From: Burkholderiales bacterium UBA2647 | GTDB lineage: Bacteria; Pseudomonadota; Gammaproteobacteria; Burkholderiales; Burkholderiaceae_E | Reading direction: 5' to 3' | DNA length: 27,295 bases | NCBI GenBank assembly: GCA_002359635.1 | Contig: DENJ01000082.1 | Span: forward strand, 5,758 to 33,052 | Shown here: positions 6,699 through 15,222 of the stretch, piece by piece | How the letters are laid out: each line of letters begins with the position of its first letter | Numbering within the stretch: position 1 is the first letter of the stretch | Translations under genes and position numbers: made by a program | Notes under the pieces: model-generated | What the model saw: the letters and a program-made list of their open reading frames with translations, nothing else | Told to the model about the DNA's origin: nothing | Database searches by the model: none

Positions 6699-7586
6699 AT
6701 GATTCGATTTAGCAAAATGCACGGCGCCGGCAACGATTTCGTTGTCATTGACGCCATTAGCCAAACCATCCCGGTGGAACAAGTGGCGTGGCAGCAAATC
6801 GCTGATCGACATGTTGGCGTCGGTGCGGATCAAATCCTCATCGTTGAAAAACCCCGGGATCCAGGTCACGATTTCCGCTATCGCATTTTCAATGCAGATG
6901 GCACTGAGGTTGAACAATGCGGCAATGGTGCGCGATGCTTTGTGCGTTTTGTGCATGACAAGGGCTTGAGCCGTAAAAAGCGCATTGCGGTTGAAACCCT
7001 CGCCGGATTGATTGAGCCCGAACTGCTCGACGACGGCACAGTCAGGGTGAATATGGGTATCCCCCGCTTTGACACCCGCGCAAACGGTTTTGTTGATTGG
7101 GAGGCAGCAAGCGCCAAAGCTCAGGCCAGCATCGAAGGCGGCATAGAACATCTCGAGCTCGAATCGCCAGCGCCGCATCATCTGGCGAGGCTTCAGTTGG
7201 ATCTGCTCTCGATGGGTAACCCGCATGCGGTGCTTTTCCTGGATGCACCGGCAAGCGATGCCGCGGTACAAGAACTGGGTGAATTCCTTTGCAGTCATCC
7301 CCTTTTCCCCAAGCAAATCAATGTTGGGTTTGCCTTTCTGGCCTCGCCCAGGCAGTTGCAGTTACGTGTTTTTGAACGTGGTGTCGGCGAGACACTGGCC
7401 TGTGGCAGCGGGGCTTGTGCGGCTGCTGTGCTTGCCTTGGCCCGCAATAAAGCGCGAGAAGCCTTGCAGGTTCAGGCGCGTGGGGGCAATCTCTGGGTGC
7501 AATGGGCGGGCGAGGAAAACCCGGTGATGATGAGCGGGCCTGCCGAATCGGTGTTTGAAGGGCAAATCGACTTGCCGATGCTTTGA
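6699..7586 (+). CDS. dapF: diaminopimelate epimerase
   Basis: Cytosolic PLP-independent epimerase converting LL- to meso-diaminopimelate for lysine and peptidoglycan synthesis. The two catalytic cysteines are visible: Cys74 in EQCGNGARC and Cys235 in GETLACGSGAC. The N-terminus MIRFSKMHGAGNDFVV is the family signature. I took ATG 6699 because this is where the family begins; the open frame extends upstream to 6597 but only as read-through of the acyltransferase end. The product has 295 residues, near the usual 275-290, with a modest insertion around residues 130-165. It lies 44 nt after the second acyltransferase gene and probably belongs to the same envelope operon. Confidence 0.97.
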   Translation: MIRFSKMHGAGNDFVVIDAISQTIPVEQVAWQQIADRHVGVGADQILIVEKPRDPGHDFRYRIFNADGTEVEQCGNGARCFVRFVHDKGLSRKKRIAVETLAGLIEPELLDDGTVRVNMGIPRFDTRANGFVDWEAASAKAQASIEGGIEHLELESPAPHHLARLQLDLLSMGNPHAVLFLDAPASDAAVQELGEFLCSHPLFPKQINVGFAFLASPRQLQLRVFERGVGETLACGSGACAAAVLALARNKAREALQVQARGGNLWVQWAGEENPVMMSGPAESVFEGQIDLPML

Positions 7587-7667
7587 ATGAGGCAAAAAGC
7601 CGGGTGCTGTGGACGCGTTGAACCTTTGCTTGCTGCAGATGGCAAACCTGCTGAATCAGGAGTTTTC

Positions 7668-8429
7668 ATGTCTGAGGGTCGTAACGAAGAAAACGAGCAG
7701 CAAATCGCACGCTGGCTCAAGTCGAATCCCGAGTTCTTGCTGCGGCATCCGGAGCTTTTGTCGCATCTGAAAATGCCCGATTTGCATGCGGGACGGGCGA
7801 TATCCTTGCATGAACGTCAGCTTGAGGTCATGCGGGAAAAGCACCGTCAACTCGAGCATCGTCTGGCTGACTTGATGCGCACCGCTCAGGAAAACGATTT
7901 GATCGGCGAAAAGATGCAAAGGTTTACACGGCAGTTGCTCTTGCATGAGCAGCGTGCAAGCCTTGACAGCCGCTTGATGGAATTGCTCCAGGAGGTCTTT
8001 CAAGTACCGCAAGTCGGCTTGAAGCTTTGGCCTTTGGGCGCTGCACGTCTTGAGCCCGGCCTTGAGTTGCCGCTCAGCGCCGAGCAAATGGACCGGGTTG
8101 ACCAAATGCAACAGCCGCTTTGCGGCAGTCCGGCGCAAAAACCGGGGGTGCAATGGTTGGCTGACCGTGGCCAAAATGCAAGATCAGTCGCGCTTCTCGC
8201 TTTGCGTCGTGGCATCGAGCCTCAGGCCTTTGGCCTCTTGGTGCTTGGCTCAGCGGATGCGGACCGTTTTCACGCTCAAATGGGAACGGCTTTTTTGCAA
8301 CGACTCGCCGAGTTGGTGTCGGCCGCGCTCACACCCGCGCTAAGCGCCATCTGGGCCAAGGAAGGCCTTGCGACAGTCTCAAGCCAGGCGGCTCAGGCCG
8401 CCGCCGTCAGACAAGCAGCGAACCCTTGA
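7668..8429 (+). CDS. DUF484 family protein
   Basis: Conserved cytosolic protein of unassigned biochemical function, usually found between dapF and xerC in proteobacteria, as here. The N-terminal region reads as the DUF484 signature: IARWLKSNPEFLLRHPELL, then ISLHERQLEVMREKHRQLE with coiled-coil character (about residues 55-95). The C-terminal half resembles a GAF-like fold (FGLLVLGSADADRFHAQMG). The start at ATG 7668 has an AGGAG 7 nt upstream; the longer frame from 7587 has no such support. The product is 253 residues. The xerC ATG follows after a single base, so the two are co-translated. A role linked to recombination or cell envelope is suggested only by neighbours. Confidence 0.9.
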   Translation: MSEGRNEENEQQIARWLKSNPEFLLRHPELLSHLKMPDLHAGRAISLHERQLEVMREKHRQLEHRLADLMRTAQENDLIGEKMQRFTRQLLLHEQRASLDSRLMELLQEVFQVPQVGLKLWPLGAARLEPGLELPLSAEQMDRVDQMQQPLCGSPAQKPGVQWLADRGQNARSVALLALRRGIEPQAFGLLVLGSADADRFHAQMGTAFLQRLAELVSAALTPALSAIWAKEGLATVSSQAAQAAAVRQAANP

Positions 8430-8430
8430 G

Positions 8431-9393
8431 ATGCCGGATTCCGAGTGCGCCCCGAATCACGACTGTCAGGTCGATCTTGAGGTCGACCTTGAGCGCTATG
8501 TGAGGCGTCTGGCCAGTGAAAGGCGATATTCGACCCATAGCCTGAAGGCATACCGGCAGGATTTGGCCTTGCTGCGTCCGCCGCTTATACAAACGCCTTG
8601 GACAAACGTGGAAGCGCGGCATCTCCGTCGCCTGCTCGCGCAACTTGCATCACAAGGACTTTCGCCGCGCTCACTGGCGCGTAAGCTTTCTGCCTGGCGG
8701 GGTTTTTTTGACTTTCTCTTGGCGGAAAAAACCATGGCGCACAATCCCGCAAGACAAATCAAGGCACCGAAGATGCCCTCGCGTTTGCCAAAGGCGCTCG
8801 CTGCAGACGACAGTCAGCGCTTGCTTGATTTTCCGCAGCATGGACCAAGCGCCGCCCGCGATCTTGCGATGATGGAGCTTTTTTATTCATCAGGCCTGCG
8901 GCTTTCGGAGTTGATTCAGCTCGATTGTGCTTATCACCCGCAGGCGACTGGTTGGCTCGACGCTGCCCAGGCCCAGGTTCAGGTGCTCGGCAAGGGCTCG
9001 AAGCGGCGCACGATTCCGGTGGGCGCCAAGGCGCTAAGCGCGATTGATGCCTGGCTCAAGCTGCGCAAACAGTGGCTTCAAAAGCACCCTGATGCTGATC
9101 AGCACGCCCTTTTCATCGGGACGCGGGGAAAGCGCATCAGTGCTCGAACGATTCAACAACGTCTGGCCAGTTTGGGCCTTGCGAGTGGGCTCCCAAGCCG
9201 CTTGCATCCTCATGTGTTTCGCCATTCTTTTGCCAGTGATCTCTTACAGTCGAGCGGGGATTTGCGTGCGGTACAAGAGATGCTTGGCCATGCCAGCATC
9301 GCGAGCACCCAAATCTACACTGCGCTGGATTTTCAACGGCTTGCCGCGGTCTACGACCAGGCGCATCCGCGCGCTGCAAGGCGCCGTGCCTAA
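8431..9393 (+). CDS. xerC: tyrosine recombinase XerC
   Basis: Site-specific recombinase that acts with XerD at dif to resolve chromosome dimers. The product is 320 residues, with an N-terminal SAM-like core-binding domain (about 15-105) and a C-terminal catalytic domain. The active-site set is complete: Arg157 (SGLRLSEL), Lys188 in the beta-hairpin (LGKGSKRR), His261 and Arg264 (HVFRHS), His287 (LGHASI) and nucleophile Tyr296 (TQIYT). I assign XerC rather than XerD from the dapF-DUF484-xerC neighbourhood and overall pattern; the partner is not in the window. The start was set at ATG 8431, one base after the DUF484 stop. The final codons overlap the following methyltransferase start by 8 nt. 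Confidence 0.93.
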   Translation: MPDSECAPNHDCQVDLEVDLERYVRRLASERRYSTHSLKAYRQDLALLRPPLIQTPWTNVEARHLRRLLAQLASQGLSPRSLARKLSAWRGFFDFLLAEKTMAHNPARQIKAPKMPSRLPKALAADDSQRLLDFPQHGPSAARDLAMMELFYSSGLRLSELIQLDCAYHPQATGWLDAAQAQVQVLGKGSKRRTIPVGAKALSAIDAWLKLRKQWLQKHPDADQHALFIGTRGKRISARTIQQRLASLGLASGLPSRLHPHVFRHSFASDLLQSSGDLRAVQEMLGHASIASTQIYTALDFQRLAAVYDQAHPRAARRRA

Positions 9394-10618
9394 GCTGATC
9401 GAATCGATACCGCTGCGGCCAGGGACGCCTGCGCGCGTCAAGCTGCGTTCGGGCAAGGACAGGTCCTTGCTTCGCCGGCATCCATGGCTTTACGCGGGCG
9501 CGATCAGCGAAGAGGGGATCAAGCTCATCGAGCAATTGCCAAGTGGCTATCCGGTTCAGGTTTGCGATGCCAAGGGCCAATTTTTGGCTTGGGCTTGCGG
9601 GTCACCCCGTTCGTCGATTCGACTGCGGGTGTGGAGTTTTCATCAACAAGCGCCCGATGCGAGCCTGATTCGAGAGCGTGTTTCCCGGGCTTTTGCAAGA
9701 CGGCAAAGCCTTTTGGCGCACAGTAATGCAAGGCGCATGGTGTTTGGTGAGGCCGATGGATTGCCCGGGCTGATTGTTGACCAATACGCGCAGCAGGTTG
9801 TGCTGCAATGCCTCTCAGCAGGCGCTGATTATTTTCGCGGGCAGATTGTCGAGGCGATTCAGGCCCAGGGCATGGATGCGATTTATGAGCGATCTGATGC
9901 AGCGGGCGCCAAGCGCGAAGGCTTAGCCGGCGGGCAGGCGGTATTGCTTGGACCCGAGCCCGAGGCCTTGATTGAAGTTCACGAGCATGGCCTGCGTTTT
10001 TTGGTCGATGTCCGGCATGGGCATAAAACCGGGTTTTACATTGATCAGCGCGATAACCGGGCGCTTGTTGCCGACTTACTCAGCGGCATGGCAGCGCCAC
10101 GGGTGTTGAATTGCTTTTGCTATACCGGCGGTTTTTCCTTGGCAGCCTGGCGGGCCGGCGCTGCTGAGGTGATTTCCATTGATTCAAGTGAGGCAGCACT
10201 GGAACAGGCCCGCTGGCAGCAAAGCCTCAATGGTTTAGAACATTGCAACGGTCGCTGGTGGGAGTCCAATGTTTTTGAGGCCTTGTCTGCTTTGCAAGGC
10301 GAGCGATTTGATCTGATCGTGCTTGATCCGCCCAAATTTGCGCCGTCCTCGCAGCATGTCGATCGAGCAGCCCGCGCCTACAAAGAAATCAATCTCAAAG
10401 CGCTGGCTTTGTTACGCCCCGGGGGCTATTTGCTGAGCTTTTCCTGCTCGGGGGCGATTTCGCTTGATTTGTTTCAGAAGATTATGGCGGGGGCAGTGAT
10501 CGACGCCGGGGTTGATGCCCAGTTATTGCGCAGACTCGCAGCCGGAATGGACCACCCGATGTCGATGGCACACCCGGAAGGCGAGTATCTCAAAGGACTT
10601 TTGCTCCAGCGGGTGTAA
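9386..10618 (+). CDS. rlmI: class I SAM-dependent rRNA methyltransferase, RlmI-like
   Basis: Predicted 23S rRNA m5C methyltransferase of the RlmI/PUA type. Residues 10-85 look like a PUA domain (KLRSGKDRSLLRRHPWLYAGAI is the family start). A linker then leads to a Rossmann methyltransferase with SAM loop NCFCYTGGFSLAAWRAGA, acidic strand VISIDSS and catalytic-region motif LIVLDPPKFAPS; a SFSCSG block carries the likely catalytic Cys. I chose GTG 9386 because the family begins about ten residues before KLRSG and an AAGG lies just upstream; the frame is open back to 9044 but that part is an out-of-frame reading of xerC. The 410-residue product slightly exceeds the E. coli enzyme. The orthologue rlmI symbol is by family resemblance; the exact base modified is inferred. 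Confidence 0.85.
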   Translation: MPKLIESIPLRPGTPARVKLRSGKDRSLLRRHPWLYAGAISEEGIKLIEQLPSGYPVQVCDAKGQFLAWACGSPRSSIRLRVWSFHQQAPDASLIRERVSRAFARRQSLLAHSNARRMVFGEADGLPGLIVDQYAQQVVLQCLSAGADYFRGQIVEAIQAQGMDAIYERSDAAGAKREGLAGGQAVLLGPEPEALIEVHEHGLRFLVDVRHGHKTGFYIDQRDNRALVADLLSGMAAPRVLNCFCYTGGFSLAAWRAGAAEVISIDSSEAALEQARWQQSLNGLEHCNGRWWESNVFEALSALQGERFDLIVLDPPKFAPSSQHVDRAARAYKEINLKALALLRPGGYLLSFSCSGAISLDLFQKIMAGAVIDAGVDAQLLRRLAAGMDHPMSMAHPEGEYLKGLLLQRV

Positions 10619-10710
10619 ACTGCCCGCCCGTCAAGTCTTTGCTGGCTTTGGCTTGGTGCTTTTCATCCAAGGTAAGCTGGTCCTTGTCTTCTTTCCCCTG
10701 GGGTGGTCTT

Positions 10711-11691
10711 ATGCAGTCGAGCCAACATATTCCGGTGACCGTTTTGACTGGCTTTTTGGGCAGTGGTAAGACCACCTTGCTCAAACGTATCCTGACCGAG
10801 CAACATGGCCATCGCATCGCTGTGATCGAAAACGAATTCGGCGAAGAAGGCGTTGACAACGAACTTTTGCTTCAAGACCAGGAAGAACAAATCGTCGAAA
10901 TGAATAACGGTTGCATTTGTTGCACCGTGCGCGGCGACCTGGTTCGGATTCTTAACGATTTGCAAGGCCGCCGAAAGGCTGGCGAGGTGCAGTTCGAGCG
11001 CGTCATTATCGAGACCACCGGTCTGGCCGATCCCGGACCGGTTGCGCAGACGTTTTTCATCGACGACGATATTGCCGATGCCTATTTGCTTGACGCGGTC
11101 ATCACCGTGGTCGATGCCAAGCATGCGATGACACAGCTCGACCAGTCCAAGGAAATCCGTGAGCAGGTTGCCTTCGCCGATCGATTGCTCTTGTCCAAAG
11201 TCGACCTGATTGATGCCGACACTTTGCAAGCACTTAAAGCCCGTTTGCTGCGAATTAATCCGAGAGCGCCGATGTCGGAGGTGCATTTCGGGCAGACCGA
11301 CATCAAACAGATTCTGGATATCCGCGGCTTTAATCTGAATGCGATTCTTGAAATCGACCCGCAGTTTTTGGAAACCGATGAGCACGATCACGACGAAGAC
11401 GTGAGCTCTTTTGTTTTTCGCTCGAATAAACCCTTTGATGCCGGCAAGCTTGAGGACTTTTTGTCCGGCTTGATCCAGGTTTACGGCCAGGACATGTTGC
11501 GCTACAAGGGCGTGCTCTACATGAAGGGCAGCGATCGGCAAACGGTTTTCCAAGGCGTCCACCAAATGATGGGCGCCGACCAGGGCCGCAAATGGCAGGC
11601 CGGCGAAAAACCCTCCAATAAAATGGTCTTCATCGGCCGTAAACTGCCCAAAGATTTGTTCATGAAAGGTTTGCAGCAGTGCCTAGCCTGA
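10711..11691 (+). CDS. CobW/ZNG1-family GTP-binding metal-handling protein
   Basis: G3E-family GTPase of 326 residues, expected to bind or deliver a metal ion, often zinc, in the cytosol. Walker A is GFLGSGKTT (residues 14-22). The ENEFGEEGVDNELL block and the CICC metal-binding motif (Cys68-Cys71, followed by TVRGDL) are textbook for the COG0523 group. A LLSKVDL guanine-recognition motif and a C-terminal CobW domain follow. A short EHDHDED stretch near residue 230 may be an added metal site. The start was set at ATG 10711, where the family begins; the frame is open upstream to 10639 without support. It lies before dksA, whose product here lacks most zinc ligands. Specific metal and client are unknown. 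Confidence 0.9.
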   Translation: MQSSQHIPVTVLTGFLGSGKTTLLKRILTEQHGHRIAVIENEFGEEGVDNELLLQDQEEQIVEMNNGCICCTVRGDLVRILNDLQGRRKAGEVQFERVIIETTGLADPGPVAQTFFIDDDIADAYLLDAVITVVDAKHAMTQLDQSKEIREQVAFADRLLLSKVDLIDADTLQALKARLLRINPRAPMSEVHFGQTDIKQILDIRGFNLNAILEIDPQFLETDEHDHDEDVSSFVFRSNKPFDAGKLEDFLSGLIQVYGQDMLRYKGVLYMKGSDRQTVFQGVHQMMGADQGRKWQAGEKPSNKMVFIGRKLPKDLFMKGLQQCLA

Positions 11692-11701
11692 ATGCCTGCC
11701 T

Positions 11702-11725
11702 GCCAAGCCTTCTGGCGCTTTTTTT
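11702..11725 (+). terminator. candidate intrinsic terminator after the CobW-type gene
   Basis: A short stem GCCA (11702-11705) with TGGC (11713-11716) is followed by GC and a run of seven T (11719-11725), 11 nt after the CobW stop. The stem is short, but the T-run and position fit an intrinsic terminator separating this gene from dksA. Confidence 0.45.
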
Positions 11726-11798
11726 GTCCGACATCGGCCTTGTTCGCTACCCTTAACATTCCCATTAACCCATTTCCTTTTGGAAGCACCACCACGCC

Positions 11799-12296
11799 AT
11801 GGCTACCAAGACCTCAAGTAATAAGTCTGCTGCCGCACAGGCTATGTCCCCTGGCAAGCCTGCTCCCAAGAGCGCCAAAGCCTCCGTTGTCATCGGTAAC
11901 GAGGCAGAGTTGTTGTCGATGTCCGAAGACGACTACATGAATGCTGCGCAGCTTGCGTTTTTTAAACAACGACTGCAGGCGGTCGAGCGCGAGCTCTTGC
12001 AAAACGCTGGCGAAACCACGGAGCATCTGCGTGAAACCGTGATCGTGCCCGACCCGGCAGACCGGGCCACGATCGAAGAAGAGCATGCACTCGAGCTACG
12101 CACCCGGGATCGCGAGCGCAAGCTGTTGAAAAAAGTGCAGCAGGCGATCAACCGCATCGACGCAGGCGAATACGGGTGGTGCGAGGAGACTGGCGAGCCC
12201 ATCGGTTTGCAGCGTTTGCTTGCTCGACCGACAGCGACCTTGTCTTTAGAGGCGCAACAGCGGCGCGAATTAAGGCAAAAGCTCTATGGGGACTGA
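11799..12296 (+). CDS. dksA: RNA polymerase-binding transcription factor DksA
   Basis: Binds the RNA polymerase secondary channel and, with ppGpp, shifts transcription during the stringent response. The 165-residue product has the coiled-coil region (about 55-120) with the acidic tip DPADRATIEEEHALELRTRDR, matching the D-x2-D-x-A tip of DksA. The zinc-finger region reads YGWCEETGEPIG then ARPTATLSLEAQ. At the four positions of the classical C-x2-C-x17-C-x2-C, the residues are Cys, Thr, Ser and Ala, so zinc binding is unlikely. This resembles the zinc-independent DksA variants known in other proteobacteria. The first 35 residues are Ser/Lys/Ala-rich and longer than in E. coli. The gene overlaps hslV by 11 nt. 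The ribosome binding site is weak (GGAAG at 12 nt). Confidence 0.92.
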   Translation: MATKTSSNKSAAAQAMSPGKPAPKSAKASVVIGNEAELLSMSEDDYMNAAQLAFFKQRLQAVERELLQNAGETTEHLRETVIVPDPADRATIEEEHALELRTRDRERKLLKKVQQAINRIDAGEYGWCEETGEPIGLQRLLARPTATLSLEAQQRRELRQKLYGD

Positions 12297-12828
12297 GTCC
12301 TTCCACGGCACCACGATTTTAAGTGCCCGCCGCGGTAAAAGCGTCGCACTGGGTGGCGACGGACAAGTCACCCTCGGTTCGATTGTCGTCAAGGCGTCAG
12401 CCCGTAAGGTGCGTCGCTTGCATCATGGCAAGGTTCTTGCCGGATTTGCCGGCGGCACAGCCGATGCCTTCACGCTTTTTGAACGCTTTGAGGGAAAACT
12501 CGAAAAGCACTCGGGCTTATTGCTGCGTGCCGCGGTTGAACTTGCCAAGGACTGGCGAACCGACCGAGGTCTTCGAAGGCTTGAAGCGATGCTCGCCGTG
12601 GCCGACCAGGAACACTCGCTGATCATCACCGGTCAGGGCGATGTGCTTGAGCCTGAAGATGGTCTGGTTGCGATTGGTTCCGGGGGAGCCTTTGCGCAGG
12701 CGGCGGCCAAGGCCTTGTTGAAACACAGTGATTTATCCCCGGAAGCGATGGTTCGCGAATCCTTGAGTATTGCCGCGTCGATTTGCGTTTACACCAACGA
12801 AAACATCGTGATCGAAAGCCTGCCATGA
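12286..12828 (+). CDS. hslV: ATP-dependent protease peptidase subunit HslV
   Basis: Proteasome-like peptidase that forms a double hexamer capped by HslU and degrades unfolded and regulatory proteins. The 180-residue product has the N-terminal nucleophile after an 8-residue propeptide: Thr9 in HGTTILSARRG. Further family motifs are GGDGQVTLG, KVRRL, GFAGGTADAFTLFE and AKDWRTDR. The sodium-binding GSGGAFAQAAA loop is present near residue 130. The gene starts inside the end of dksA and its stop overlaps the hslU start as ATGA, so dksA-hslV-hslU is a tightly coupled unit. The overlap with dksA would link a stress transcription factor and a heat-shock protease. Confidence 0.97.
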   Translation: MGTESFHGTTILSARRGKSVALGGDGQVTLGSIVVKASARKVRRLHHGKVLAGFAGGTADAFTLFERFEGKLEKHSGLLLRAAVELAKDWRTDRGLRRLEAMLAVADQEHSLIITGQGDVLEPEDGLVAIGSGGAFAQAAAKALLKHSDLSPEAMVRESLSIAASICVYTNENIVIESLP

Positions 12829-14198
12829 TGACGCCGAGAGAAATCGTCTCCGAACTCGACAAACATGTGGTGGGTCAACAGGCTGCTAAGAAAGCGGTTG
12901 CGGTTGCTTTGCGCAATCGTTGGCGCCGTGCCCAAGTCGCCGAGCCGCTTCGTCAAGAAATCGTCCCTCGGAATATTTTAATGATCGGACCCACGGGGGT
13001 GGGAAAAACCGAGATCGCAAGGCGATTAGCAAAACTGGTCAACGCACCCTTTATCAAGGTAGAGGCTACCAAGTTCACCGAGGTGGGCTATGTTGGTCGC
13101 GATGTCGACACCATCATTCGCGATTTGCTGGAGATCGCCATCAAGCAGTGTCGTGATATGGCCAAGCGAAAACTTGAGCAACAAGCGCTTGACGCCGCTG
13201 AGGACAGGATTCTTGACATTTTGTTGCCTCCTCCCCGCGGTGCGGGCCTGGCAACTGGTTCGAGCGGTCAAAGTACGCAAGATGGCGCAGATAGCGGCCC
13301 GTCCTCAACCCGGCAGAAGTTTCGCAAAAAATTGCGTGAAGGCGAACTCAACGACAGAGAGATCGAGCTTGAGATCACCCAACCTGCACCTGCCCTTGAA
13401 ATGATGGGGCCTGCGGGCATGGAAGCATTCACCCAACAGTTACAGCAATTGTTTTCGCAAATGCCGGGCAGAAAGAAGACCCGGCGCTTGCGCGTTGCCG
13501 AGGCGATGAAGATTTTGGCCGATGAGGAAGCGGCAAAATTGGTGAACGAGGACGATATTCGAAGTGAGGCCCTTGAAAGGGTCGAACAACAAGGCATCGT
13601 CTTTATCGATGAGATCGACAAGATCGCCACACGTTCTGATTTGCACGGCGCCGATGTTTCGCGCCAAGGTGTGCAACGCGATCTACTGCCTTTGGTCGAA
13701 GGAACCACGGTCAACACCAAATATGGCGCTATAAAAACAGATCATATTTTGTTTATCGCTTCGGGCGCGTTTCATTTGTCCAAACCAAGCGATCTGATTC
13801 CCGAGTTTCAAGGCCGGTTTCCGATCAGGGTTGAATTGCAAGCCTTAACGGTGGAAGACTTTGAACGTATTCTTGAGGCGACCGATGCCAGTTTGTTGCG
13901 GCAGTATGAGGCCTTGATGGCGGCCGAAGGACTTGAATTGCGTTTTCAGGCCCAAGCCGTGCGTCGTCTTGCTGAAATCGCCCATCAAGTCAATGAGCGC
14001 ACGGAAAACATCGGCGCCCGGCGCTTGCATACCGTGATGGAAAAACTGCTCGAAGAGATCGGGTTTGATGCGTCCGTTCTCCCAATCCTTAAGCGCGACG
14101 CAAACGGTCAGCAATCGATCGATATCGACGCAGCCTTTGTGGACGAAAGGCTTGCCGAAGCCGCATCGCGTGAAGATCTTGCACGTTATATTCTTTAA
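12825..14198 (+). CDS. hslU: ATP-dependent protease ATPase subunit HslU
   Basis: AAA+ unfoldase that feeds substrates to HslV. The N-terminus MMTPREIVSELDKHVVGQ is the family start. Walker A is GPTGVGKTEIA (about residue 50), Walker B is VFIDEIDKI (about residue 260), and the GYVGRDVD pore motif lies between. The intermediate (I) domain, roughly residues 120-230, includes a Ser/Gly-rich linker and a charged helical stretch ending GELNDREIELEI. The sensor region ERTENIGARRLHT and the terminal LARYIL tail, which docks into HslV, are intact. The start was set at ATG 12825, overlapping the hslV stop; the next codon is also ATG. The product has 457 residues, slightly longer than E. coli HslU (443) because of the I domain. 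Confidence 0.97.
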   Translation: MMTPREIVSELDKHVVGQQAAKKAVAVALRNRWRRAQVAEPLRQEIVPRNILMIGPTGVGKTEIARRLAKLVNAPFIKVEATKFTEVGYVGRDVDTIIRDLLEIAIKQCRDMAKRKLEQQALDAAEDRILDILLPPPRGAGLATGSSGQSTQDGADSGPSSTRQKFRKKLREGELNDREIELEITQPAPALEMMGPAGMEAFTQQLQQLFSQMPGRKKTRRLRVAEAMKILADEEAAKLVNEDDIRSEALERVEQQGIVFIDEIDKIATRSDLHGADVSRQGVQRDLLPLVEGTTVNTKYGAIKTDHILFIASGAFHLSKPSDLIPEFQGRFPIRVELQALTVEDFERILEATDASLLRQYEALMAAEGLELRFQAQAVRRLAEIAHQVNERTENIGARRLHTVMEKLLEEIGFDASVLPILKRDANGQQSIDIDAAFVDERLAEAASREDLARYIL

Positions 14199-14245
14199 CT
14201 TAGTCGATGCTCTTTTTCAGAGCACTTGCCAGAGGCTGCCTCCCA

Positions 14246-15130
14246 ATGAGCAACTTGCCTAGCCCGGCCTTGAAGGCTGCGATTCTCGCAGAGGCCATGC
14301 CCTACATCCGACGCTTTCATTCGCGGATTGTGGTGGTGAAGTATGGTGGTAATGCGATGACCGAAGAAGGGCTCAAGCGCTCTTTCGCAGCGGATGTTGT
14401 CTTGCTTAAACTGGTGGGTATCCATCCGGTTGTTGTTCACGGCGGAGGCCCTCAAATCGAGCAATTGCTCAGTCGCGTTGGCAAAAAAGGCGAGTTCGTG
14501 CAAGGCATGCGCGTGACCGATGCCGAAACCATGGACATTGTTGAGATGGTCCTGGCCGGGCAGGTCAACAAAGAGATCGTCGAGTTAATCAACACGGCCG
14601 GCGGTCGGGCTGTGGGCCTCACGGGCCAGGACGGCGGACTGATTCGCGCTCGCAAACTGCTGATGAGCACGCCGGGCAATCCTGAAGAAACGGTCGATAT
14701 TGGACAGGTCGGCGAGATCCAAAGCATCGATCCTGCGGTGATTTTGACCCTTTCGCAGCATGGTTTTATCCCGGTCATTGCACCGATTGCTTCGGGTGAA
14801 GTGGGTGAAACTTATAACATTAACGCCGATGTGGTCGCGGGCAAGGTGGCTGAGGTCTTGCGGGCCGAAAAGCTGGTTTTGATGACTAATACGGCTGGGG
14901 TGCTTGACCGCGAGGGTCGGTTGTTGACCGGATTAACCGCAAAGCGTGTGGATGAACTCTTTGCCGATGGCACCATCTCGGGTGGGATGTTGCCGAAGAT
15001 CGCCTCTGCGCTTGATGCCGCCAAAGCAGGCGTCAATGCGGTTCACATTATCGATGGTCGTGTGGATCATGCGCTGCTGCTTGAAATCATGACCGATAGC
15101 GGCGTGGGTACGATGATTCGTTCCCATTAA
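14246..15130 (+). CDS. argB: acetylglutamate kinase
   Basis: Phosphorylates N-acetyl-L-glutamate with ATP, the second step of arginine synthesis, in the cytosol. The 294-residue product has VVVKYGGNAM (ATP-site lysine), VVVHGGGPQI (substrate loop), VGLTGQDGGL and the GEVGETYNINAD region, then LTGLTAKRVDEL near the C-terminus. An N-terminal helix (ALKAAILAEAMPYIRRF) precedes the core. Such a helix is a mark of hexameric, arginine-inhibited enzymes, so feedback inhibition is likely. The start was set at ATG 14246, with AGAGG 10 nt upstream; the open frame to 14207 starts in the intergenic hairpin region. It lies 47 nt after hslU. Confidence 0.97.
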   Translation: MSNLPSPALKAAILAEAMPYIRRFHSRIVVVKYGGNAMTEEGLKRSFAADVVLLKLVGIHPVVVHGGGPQIEQLLSRVGKKGEFVQGMRVTDAETMDIVEMVLAGQVNKEIVELINTAGGRAVGLTGQDGGLIRARKLLMSTPGNPEETVDIGQVGEIQSIDPAVILTLSQHGFIPVIAPIASGEVGETYNINADVVAGKVAEVLRAEKLVLMTNTAGVLDREGRLLTGLTAKRVDELFADGTISGGMLPKIASALDAAKAGVNAVHIIDGRVDHALLLEIMTDSGVGTMIRSH

Positions 15131-15222
15131 ACATGCTTCATCGTTAAGCATTCGATAGCGTCAAGAATGAGCAAGCTTAGGCGTGCTGCCCCCTTGCAGC
15201 AACTTAGTACGTTATAACAATC

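Noticed and set aside
6046..7316. Minus-strand open frames of about 210 codons opposite the second acyltransferase and dapF
   Set aside because: No recognisable domain; both lie opposite genes with full catalytic motifs.
9044..9385. N-terminal 114-codon extension of the RlmI-like frame
   Set aside because: It overlaps xerC in another frame. The family begins near 9386, and xerC is intact with all catalytic residues in this stretch.
10663..11565. A 300-codon open frame on the minus strand opposite the CobW-type gene
   Set aside because: It mirrors a strongly recognised gene with intact GTPase motifs; the antisense product shows no domain and no ribosome binding site. It is a codon-usage shadow.
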